Below are positions 1 through 9,069 of a DNA stretch of 64,000 bases, in pieces; the first letter of the stretch is position 1; each line of letters begins with the position of its first letter. The DNA is taken from positions 132,891,546 through 132,955,545 of the forward strand of contig CM057338.1 in assembly GCA_030015575.1 (NCBI GenBank). Reading direction: 5' to 3'. The position numbers and the translations under genes were made by a program. The notes under the pieces are model-generated. The model did not search any database. It was not told the DNA's origin and was given only the letters and a program-made list of their open reading frames with translations. This DNA comes from Agapanthus africanus. Lineage: Eukaryota > Streptophyta > Magnoliopsida > Asparagales > Amaryllidaceae.

Positions 1-475
1 GTAGCGTAATTAACTGCAGGGGATTGCGTCTGCAGAGAAGAGCATCCCCACAATCAAAAACCCCTCAAGCGAGGGGGAATCTGATGAAGTCTACTACATC
101 GGCCGCATCCGTCTAAACCTCCGATACACGGTGCCATAAATCAACTTGGCATTTTCGGAGAGGTAGACGGATAAAACCAATTAGTATCTGCCCCGAATCT
201 CAGTGTCAGGACTTCGCAATCCTGTGCGCCGTCTTTCGGAGGGGAACACCTCCATTCGTATTAGCTTGGTCAATGGTTTTGCTATTCGAGCGAAATTCTC
301 CATGAACCTTCTATAGTATCCAGCGAGCCCAAGAAAACTTCTGATCTCCCCTACATTCTTTGGAATCGGCCAATCATTAACTGCTACAATCTTTTCAGGG
401 TTAAGGGCAATTCCATCTCCAGATACGACATGACCCAAGAACTTCACTTCTTCAAGCCAAAACTCACACTTGCTT
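1..475 (-). pseudogene. Element A pol, downstream part of reverse transcriptase
   Basis: The minus-strand reading contains [20 protein letters not shown] and [14 protein letters not shown], the hallmark end of the Ty3/gypsy reverse transcriptase thumb before RNase H. The same block occurs in element D at about 13990-14190. It continues the piece at 32456-33230; copia B entered between them and left an imperfect 5-bp duplication (GAGCA/AAGCA on the minus strand). I do not recognise bases 1-180; they may be the diverged RNase H to integrase linker. Fossil, broken. Confidence 0.85.
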
Positions 476-2581
476 TGTTGGGTTTTCTTCTGCGCTTTGG
501 CCATCTACCGTGACCGATGCGGAAAAAAAACTGGCGTTTAAAAATTTTGGCGCAAACAAAACCCGCTCAAGATCGAACCATAAACTTATGCTAGCAAATA
601 ACAAAGAGCTAAACTAAAGGGTTATAGGTGTTATACCGAATGAACCAAGTCTTTCGGTCTTCCATCAACTTCCGTAGCTCCTTGAGGCGTGCTCGAATAA
701 GCTTGGCCGCCGATCTTCTTTCATCGAAGATGGTCCACCCGAGGGATGTAGTCATGGCTCTAGCTCCACAACGAGGAATGCAAGTGACGCAACTAGAGAT
801 TCTAGGATGCTAGTCTAGAATGCTTAGGATGTAGTGATCTAAGTATTTATCTATCTCATCCCACCTCCTCTCATGATTCTCAACACATGACATGGTTGAG
901 AGGAGGTGGAAGATGAAGGTGGAGGAAACCCAAGAGAACCAAGAGGAGAGTGATGCTAATGGTGAGGAGAAGAGAGCTCAAAAAATGAACCATCTCAAAA
1001 AATAATGAAGCATCCATGACAGAGAAAATCTCATGGCTAGGTTTTGTAAAACATTTTTTCCTTTTTAAAATCAACCCATACTTGAATAGTATGCACAAAT
1101 GAATTAAAAATTCATTTGTGCACACTATGCAAGCACGGTCCTCACCATACTCCCATCAAGTCAATGCAACCTCATTTATCCATTTATAATAAATGGTCAA
1201 ACCCTAAAATGAGGTGTCCACCTTCTAGAATGTTTTCTGAAAAAATTACGGATTACACTCTACTGTATATACATACATGTATTCGTACTGAAATACGAAT
1301 ACCCAAAGAGATAGAATAACACAAAGAACATAATAATAGAATATACATATCAAAATATATATATATATGTAAATTATTAAATCAATACCCGATTTAATAA
1401 TCCGGCTCAAACCCGAGCCGACTAGTATCCTCAATTGTCCGATCGAAAGTACGGGTACAAAGTATAATTGATCGATCGGAACCCTGAACGTATCCAATAT
1501 GGCTACTATATCATTTCGCTAAAACCAAGGAAACCCTTTGGGAGGGACTCTAACGACTCGTCAATATGCTGGCAGTGGGTTTAACCACAAGTACGTCAGC
1601 GGCACTAGCTGTACGTAACGACTACCCAGGTATTGAGCGAAAGGAAGGCCGACGAGCAAGCTCATCTAAACCTCTACTGAGCCTGTCCGTGACAATCTTC
1701 GTGCAGTCCGGTCTGTTCATCTAAGAGTATCGCATATCGGGTCTAGGGGGTGGATAAAGCCAGACCCCTAATAACACGATATTTCGTGTCGGTATGAAGC
1801 CTATCACCCACTGAGAAACTACTGATCCAAATCAGTAATTCTCATCCACCGTGACCACGGATTTCTGGTGATGGCCACCCGTGCACAACGCGACATCAAC
1901 CCCCAATACCGGGAGAGACGAATCCCCGACGATCTGCTCATTGCCTCCATATGGCTCAGGACTGTATCCAACTAAAACCTGTTTGCATGACTCCATTGTG
2001 CCATGGTAGGGTAGTAATCAAAGCACAGTGGGAACTCATATGATACAAATGACGATCTCAGGTCGACAGACTTACCTGTACTCATGTCACCTGGAAACTG
2101 CTATCTGACAATAGGTATAATACCAACTAGCATGTTCCCGGCGAGTCCGTCTAGTGTACTCATAACCAAATAAGCACCTGTATACTATCTTAGGTGACTA
2201 ACTGACACCAATGGCTTATGAGACCGGCCATTGCCCCTCATCGGGGTCTCGATAAGTATACACTAGTCTACTCCGGAATATCGATGCCCAGTCTCGATAC
2301 TCCCACGACTAGGGACATTTAAAGATGTGCTTATAGACCACCCAGCTCCCACGTATATGATTGCCATCATAATGCTGGTAGTCAAGCAAGAATCCTATGG
2401 GCTCTATCAACATGTAATAGTGATCTGTAATGCCACCTAATGCTGTGCATGATGATAAAGACAAACCAGATAGCATACACTCATCTCGAGTAAGATTGTT
2501 CTCCCCGTATAGGTCCTCCCTCAATCATCACAATCGCGTGCCTGCGATTCAATAATTGACTTGAAGGCACTATAGCCAACA
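476..2581 (-). repeat. 3' LTR of copia element B
   Basis: Its reverse complement aligns along its length with 48951-51056, the 5' LTR of element G. Shared blocks include the stretch around ACACGTTGATAGAGCCCATAGG and the one around GACATGCGATACTCG. The start on the minus strand is fixed by the polypurine tract at 2582-2596. The end near 476 is fixed by the return to element A pol and by a CCCAACA terminus. Short open frames inside it are not genes. Confidence 0.85.
1090..1126. other. Perfect hairpin in the copia B LTR
   Basis: TGCACAAATGAATT and AATTCATTTGTGCA face each other across three bases, and flanking bases (ATAGT / ACTAT) extend the pairing. An inverted pair with the same TGCACAA / TTGTGCA core sits at the same relative place in the element G LTR (50430-50480). 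The function is unknown. Confidence 0.8.
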
Positions 2582-3695
2582 ATCTCCCACTTGCACTTAA
2601 GGCTAATTATTGCGGTGTCGCATACTCACAGCCCGTGTGATACCGAGCACCCAACTTCTCTACTAATCAGTTTCGCAAAGCCCGTTTATGAAACTATTGC
2701 GTTCGAGAAATAGCCTCAGTGAGTGGATCCACTCCAGTGTTTCTTTCTGTATCTCTTTATATCTCAACATCGCGGAGAAATACTATCTCCCGAAATGAGC
2801 GACACCTATCTTAGAATTTGTCTAGATATCTGATGGGACCCAGTTCACAAATGAACTCAAAATCCAACAAACTCCTTAGACTGTATCATCCACTGAATTT
2901 AACCAGTATCCTGCGCCATACCTCCTCAGTATCCGCTTAGACCACCTGTCCAACATACAGAGGGAAAACTATAACTCTGACAGCCAATCTGTCATCTAGG
3001 TCACTTTGGAAGCCTCAAATGATAACCGCCTCCCGAAGGAGGCTGCTGTTACCATATACCAAGAACATCCATTTATGTTCATAACTGCTTCCCGACGTTT
3101 CTCCAGAATTGGATTAATATATGCTTATTGCAGCCAGTGCAAAAGCAATATCTGATGTGGTACTTGACATTTCATGATTGACTCAATTGCCTAAATAAGA
3201 TGTATGTCAATCATGCAAATCTCTCTCCTCATCAGTCTAGAAGACATCTCTTTAAAGAGGGTGACTCCGTCACCTGTGGGTACACCACCACGTCAGGAGT
3301 TGTCCATTCTAAATCACTTTAGAATAGTTTCAAAGTACCCAAATTGGGACACTTCCCAAATCTAGATCTAAAACCATAGATCTAGTAACAAGAATCCCTG
3401 ATATTTTATCCAGATCCTATGTGGAGAACACGGTGTGACAACCACAGTATAACCAATCGTAGTATAGGAAGATTACTTCCTATTAAGAGCATGTCATCCA
3501 AATACCAGGATATCACTCCCTACTACCTTCGTACCAGATCCATCTGTTATTCTGACGAAGTCAAACTCTATGACTGTCACATCAAAAATAGACGATCTAT
3601 CTCCGTTATACTTTCTTTAGGCTATAAATCGACATAAGCTACTTGCCAACTTTGCTTCCGCTGCTCCCACTGACTACAACAACCCTCTGACCGAG
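2582..3695 (-). pseudogene. Element B internal remnant: polypurine tract and end of copia pol
   Basis: The minus strand carries the polypurine tract GCAAGTGGGAGA directly before the 3' LTR. Upstream is a decayed stretch collinear with 62770-63874 of element G, which is recognisable as the end of copia reverse transcriptase. Both share the DDIL-type neighbourhood followed by a VTL(S/F)K block. It is much decayed, with many breaks and no usable open frame. Confidence 0.75.
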
Positions 3696-4051
3696 GGAAA
3701 CCCTCTGTGTGGGACTCTAAAGAATCGTCAATACGCTGGCAGTGGGTTTAACCACAAGCACGTCAGCAGCACTAGATGTACGTAACAGCTACCCAGGTAT
3801 TGAGCGAAAGGAAGGCCGACGAGCAAGCTCATCCAAACCTCTACTGAGCATGTCCGTGACAATCTCCGTACAGTCCAGTATGTTCGTCTAAGAGCATCGC
3901 ATATCGAGTCTAGGGGGTGGATAAAATCATACCCCTAATAACGCGATATTTCGTGTCGGTATGAAGCCCATCACCCACTGAGAAACTACTGATCCAAATC
4001 AGTAATTCTCATCCACCGTGGCCATGGATTTCTGGTGATCTCCACCCGTGC
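3696..4051 (-). repeat. Copia B 5' LTR, part on the left side of element C
   Basis: It is collinear with 1530-1885 of the 3' LTR (shared GCTGGCAGTGGGTTTAACCA and GGTATTGAGCGAAAGGAAGG). It ends at CGTGC, the target duplication of element C, and the LTR resumes at 31754. The left edge is approximate, within about ten bases. Confidence 0.85.
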
Positions 4052-7000
4052 TGTAATACCCAGTTCTTTTGCGCACCAATATCCGTATTTTTAGAAAATG
4101 CTACATACGAAATTTAATTATTTATATTTATAATTATTTTTTGTTTTATGTTTAAAACCCTAACCCTAATTTATCTAAACCCTTTTTACTTCCTCCCTTT
4201 TTATTTTCCCTAAACTAACCCAGCCCACTCCTTATATCGTTTTCCATTTTATTCCCAAGCCCGGCCCAATTCTCTAATTCCATTTAATTATTTCCCTACT
4301 TCCCAAGCCCGGCCCAATTCTCTAATTCCATTTAATTATTTCCCTACTCCCCGGCCCAGCCCTTGCACCTCCAAGCCCGCGTCCATACACCCGCGCCAAC
4401 CCGACCCGACCCGCTCGCTTCACCTTCTTCCCCACGTCGCTCCTTTTCCCTCTCCTTTTCTTTCTTTTTTCTCTCCGTGTACCCCACATCACGCACGCCC
4501 CAGCATCGTCGCCAACGTCCCCGCCTTCGAACCCACGATCGCGCGCGACCTCTCGAGCTCCTCAAGCTCACCCTGGTCCCTCTCTCTCATCTCTCCCTAA
4601 CTCCTCTCCTCTCTCAAAAGAAAAACTCCCAGCTCCATTCCTTTACAACCTACCGTCGAGCCTCCCCCTGCACGCCTTCTTGTCGCCGACAATCACCCGC
4701 TCCCATCGCACCGCCGGCCACCTCGTCGACTCCTCTGCAGCCTCAACGACCCCTCTACTTCATCACCATCACCGCCAAGCTTCGAGCCCTGCACACCCCT
4801 CGCCTGCACCCCGAGCTCCCATTGCCGGAGCTCTCGCCGCTTGAAACCCTCGCCGGCGTGTCCTATCGCAGCTGCACTCACCCCACGACAGAGCCCCTCC
4901 AACGCCACCCGCACGAGATTCGCACCTCTCCCCAGATACTGTGGCCATCCCTCGACAACTATCAGTCATCCTTCTCCTCGCCTTCATCCCCACAACCATC
5001 ACCACAACGTCGTCGAGGCCACCACCAACCACGACGAACTCTTCTCACCTCCCTACCTCCCGCTCTGGCCAACACCGACGAGAACCCACGTCCCCATCGC
5101 GACCGCCACAGCCCATCAAACGCGAACCCAACGCCAAGCCCCTGCTCTCATCACTACACCGTCTCCGGAGCTCCGATCCCATCAGCCCCAACCCCCGTCC
5201 TCATCCTTGCAGCACTAGTGATCACCTCCACTCTCTGGTGCTTCAACTCTCCATCGTCTGCCAACAACAACAACACCTCTGTTTCATGTGACCAAAGGGC
5301 CATCACCATCAATGGGCAGAGGAGAATTCTCATCTCTGGCTCCATTCACTACCCTAGGAGCACCCCTTAGATGTAGCCTGACCTTATTCAAAAAAAAACC
5401 TAAGGATGGAGGCTTGGATGTCATACAAACTTATGTGTTTTGGGATGGGCATGAGTCTTCTCCTGGTCAGCATTACTTTGAGGGGAGATATGATTTAGTT
5501 CAGTTCATCAAGCTAGTGAAGGAAGTTGGACTCTATGTTCATCTTAGATTAGGCCCCTAAATTTGTGCAGAATGGAATTTTGCCCGTCGCAACGCCAGCG
5601 CACGTCCGTAGCACCCACCGAGCCATCAAGTCCAAGAACCAACCTCCACCGAGACCAACTCTTATCGTGCTCGAGTTGTGATCGCGTCGTTGCCGCTGCC
5701 GTAGCCGTGGTTCACCACTGTACTGTCCGCTGCTGTCATATCACCAATCGTCGTCGTCAGGCAAGTTTAATACTTCCTTCATACTACTTTTATACTACAA
5801 TTCTAGTTACCAAAAATCCCCGGATATACTTTCGTGTAAATTGCTATAAGTTAAGTGTTTGATGTAAACCATGACCTACAAACCCAGTTAAATTGACGGA
5901 AATAAATAACATTGAGTGGCCCGAATTATAACGAATACCCCGTAAGATTTTGGTTACAAAATAATGTCGTTTGCTCACGTAAAATGGTGTCCCGATTTCT
6001 ATCGTAAAACCTGAAAACTTGCGGGCATGCTGAACGGTAAAATTTATAATAACTTGTGGACAAACCGGATTTTAGCGTTCGATGGCTCGTATCGATGCTA
6101 AATGTTTAACCTACTGTATTATATTGTTGATCACTGAATTTTAATAAACTATGACAGAGTTAACTGCGGTGGATTACGATTCTGGACTGCAGTCCAGAAC
6201 AGAAATCCCGATTAACCCCTGTTTCTAAACCCCTGTATATTCCTGTTAAATTGTGAGAATGTGCGGAACCCTATACTGTTACGTAAAGAATTGAATTATA
6301 TTTCTTCCTCCACTGTTTACACTGGATTCCTCAACCGTTTGATATTTTTTACTCATTTTATAATGTCGACACGTCTTGTTGAATTCTGCAGAGGCAGATT
6401 CTACACATCGAGTATAACCTGCCCATAACTCCCTGTAGATATAATATATTATGGATCCGCCAATTTAGGTGGAAACCTAACTGGTAACCCTAAGTATTGT
6501 TCAACTATAGTGTCGCCTAAATACGATCCCAACTTGGATTAAAATGCGTTACGAAATGGACCTCCGATTCTGAAACCGGATTTCCAGCAGTGAACGCTTA
6601 AAATGAAATGGCCATATCTAGTGATCCTGAAACCCGATTAACGTGAAACCAATTTTGATGGATAGATAAGTAAACATACCGCTTACCCCCTTTTTATTGT
6701 TTCGCTAAATTTTTCATGTATGATTTATGATAAATAATGCAAGTGGTAGAACACCGACTGATGATATCTTAATCATGCCTTAATTACTGTATTCTCATCA
6801 CATTACATATATGTCATTGCATTGGTAACCTAGTGATCATGTGCATTACCCAGTGTTATGTATTAGTGTTTAATTGCGGCAAGTACGTTAGTGTTTAAGC
6901 ATGAATGGATAAGTGAAAGTGACACGTACTTGTACACAATCAGCGGACCCTATTGATTTATTGCATTGTCGACGTCTGTGGGACGTGTATAAGTGTGACT

Positions 7001-7927
7001 ATAATTGGTATGGGACGATTATGGAAGCACTTGTATGGGTGTCACAAGTAAGGCACCAAACACTGTCCATTTATCTTGGGTATCGGTCGAGACGTGCTTG
7101 ATGGAGACCCTATCTTCAGTTCTCGCGTAGACTTGTCATGGACCGACTGGTATTTGAGTTTATGGTTGGCGTTTGATGTAGACCATGGGGTGTGGGGTAG
7201 TTTGAGTGTGAGTTCAACAGAATCTCGGGAGTCCCATGCCGGCACATACAGCTATTCTGGAGATATATGGGGATATTACTGATTATTAGCGAGCGACTCG
7301 AGCCCGTGTTCCCTTGCCCTTGGGTCTTACCCTTGGGTGGGGGATACTCACGAGTGGTTGACTCTCACACTTGGACTGACGATAGGCTTAGCGGCCCTTA
7401 TAGTGAGACTTAGAGACTGATAGGGTTAGTGACATTGACATGTATTGCTTACTGATTCAACATACCTGCCATACTGTTTACTGCTTTACTGTTTGCCTAC
7501 TCTATTAGATACCTGCATTGGCTACTTCATGTTCACGTCTTTACTCTTTTGATTATTGTTACATATTCATTATTACTGCATGAGTTACCATTTGTACCTA
7601 CATATATATTGCTATCGTGTCGCTCTGACGACCTGAGTATGCATGGTCAGAGTAAGAAGTGGATCTAGCTTGGACCAGGACCTGACGTACCTCGAGGACA
7701 TCGCGGGCATCTTGATCAGCGACCCAAAGCTATACTTCCTTGATCACCAACTGGTTAGTTCTTTTGATTTAGTTACTGCATTTCTCTTTACCTGTGCATT
7801 AATAGCTGATTACCATGTAAAGCTAGAAACCGAAGTGTGACTACGGAGAGATATTTTCTCGACTGTAGGAGCATGACTGGCCTTGTCAACCCCTCGTATT
7901 CCGCATTTTGGGAAGCGGGTCGTGACA
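4052..7927 (+). repeat. 5' LTR of element C
   Basis: It begins TGTAATACCCAG and ends GGGTCGTGACA; the copy at 27875-31753 matches throughout. It contains a telo-box-like AAACCCTAACCCTAA (about 4155), a 48-bp direct duplication (4254-4346, starting CCCAAGCCCGGCCC) and a GC- and CT-rich stretch (4360-5190), probably the transcribed leader. Then comes the captured beta-galactosidase fragment (5197-5582), followed by a long AT-richer part. In this copy a 335-codon open frame (4363-5370) runs from the leader into the galactosidase part. Confidence 0.9.
5197..5582 (+). pseudogene. Captured start of a plant beta-galactosidase gene (GH35), inside the C 5' LTR
   Basis: The plus-strand reading shows a signal-peptide-like segment ([16 protein letters not shown]) and then the conserved start of plant GH35 beta-galactosidases: [58 protein letters not shown] and AEWNF. 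Homology stops right after AEWNF, where plant enzymes continue with GGFPVWL. Full plant enzymes are about 700-850 residues with catalytic glutamates further on, so this is only the first 130 or so residues. No intron-like insertion is visible inside it. The same piece is in the 3' LTR (29024-29409), so capture came before this insertion. It is a broken host-gene fragment, not a working gene. Confidence 0.9.
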
Positions 7928-7936
7928 TGATTTTGT

Positions 7937-7949
7937 TGGTATCAGAGTC
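7937..7949 (+). promoter_or_regulatory. Primer binding site of element C (tRNA-Met type)
   Basis: TGGTATCAGAGTC lies nine bases after the LTR end. It is one base from the TGGTATCAGAGC class that pairs with the initiator tRNA-Met 3' end and is used by many plant chromoviruses and copia elements. Confidence 0.85.
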
Positions 7950-8307
7950 AGGTTTTGCTTCGATTGGGATTGCAGTTTCCGTGTAACGCTTGACAATCTA
8001 AGACATCCTTCGGTCTAGATTGCAAACTAGTTATCCTTGATCTTGATTCACATAGTGTGTTCTGCTATACATTTTGATCCGTCCGCTAGAATTTTGGGTG
8101 ACTTAGTAGAGTTACGTGGTTGTAATTGTGAACTGCAACATAGTTACAATACTGTACTCTGTTTGAGTGACTTGGAGTTCTACAGTTGATTTCCACTTGT
8201 TTGAATTTCACCGCACCCGATATTCTGATTCCTTGCCTAATCCATATTGTATTTTAATTCTTATAGCTTGTGCCTTATATCGTCCTCAAAATTGTTGTTT
8301 CAGAACC

Positions 8308-8721
8308 ATGTCTTCAAACGGCCCTTCTTCTATCTCCACTCCCCAAGATCAGACCATCGAGATTTTGAATGTACTGCAAGGTCTGAAGGAAGCCCAGGAG
8401 CGAACGAATGACCTGTTAACTGAAGGATTAAGAAGGCAGATGACTCAGGTACCAGCGGAAGCCTCCAATCGTAAGGGAATCCCCGTTAAACAAGGGAAAG
8501 AGGTGAAAATGAAGCGCCCACTTGTTCCCCAGCCACGGAAGCAGCGGAAGGCTCAACGTTGTGGATACTGCAAGAAGCCAGGACACTTTCAGAGAGACTG
8601 TCGCAGCGCCAAAGGGCAATGCCTGATTTGCGGATCCAGCGAACATCTGGTCAACAGTTGCCCTAAAAGGAAGGAGCTACAAGGAAGAGGTTCGTCCACA
8701 CTCTCCACTCCTGCTAAGTGA
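8308..8721 (+). CDS. Small Gag-derived nucleocapsid-like protein of element C
   Basis: It has 137 residues from the ATG at 8308, which follows a TTGTTTCAG/AACC sequence that could be a splice acceptor; the frame is also open upstream to 8167. The N-terminal 45 residues are helical and Gln/Glu-rich (coiled-coil-like), then a Lys/Arg-rich linker. Two zinc knuckles follow at the C-terminal end: CGYCKKPGHFQRDC and CLICGSSEHLVNSC (CX2CX4HX4C). Element D Gag has the same pair (CDYCRLPGHVQKDC, CLVCGAADHAVGAC) after a full Gag core. The capsid-type core is absent here. The protein probably binds the element's RNA and lets it be packaged by a relative's Gag; that role is inferred. Confidence 0.75.
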   Translation: MSSNGPSSISTPQDQTIEILNVLQGLKEAQERTNDLLTEGLRRQMTQVPAEASNRKGIPVKQGKEVKMKRPLVPQPRKQRKAQRCGYCKKPGHFQRDCRSAKGQCLICGSSEHLVNSCPKRKELQGRGSSTLSTPAK

Positions 8722-9069
8722 TGGTTACTTCGTAGTTCGATCCCCGAGGATAGTACGGACCTAGCGCAGGATTCAACTCGCGTGACGAGAATGCAGCGGT
8801 CTAGAAATCAAAGAAGAATTATCACCTTTTCTGCTTTCAATAAAAATGTTGTCACTCTTTTGTAAATATTTCCTTTCGTTTAAGATCTTGTATCCGCTGA
8901 ACTTTTAGTTGAATGCAATAAAATTCTGAGTGGTGATGTATGTATCGTCCCCTTCCCACTCACTTTATTTATACTATTCATTGCATCAGCATTCTAAATT
9001 TTGATTTTTCAGTCCTTGCCTACAGCATATCTTCCTTGTGCGACCGTATCCTTGGTTATCTTATTAATG
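8722..9069 (+). other. Element C non-coding spacer before the D insertion
   Basis: There is no ORF of note. A CAATAAAAATG stretch near 8838 and another AATAAAA near 8917 could be polyadenylation signals. It ends with TAATG (9065-9069), the left target duplication of element D. Confidence 0.6.

Noticed and set aside
4150-4172. Interstitial telomere repeat from chromosome fusion
   Set aside because: Only two repeat units, at the same place in both LTRs of C; a promoter-type box is more likely.
4363-5190. Long proline- and serine-rich open frames on both strands
   Set aside because: Simple CT- and GC-rich sequence of the C LTR, lacking stops in several frames at once; only the part from 5197 shows a real protein family.
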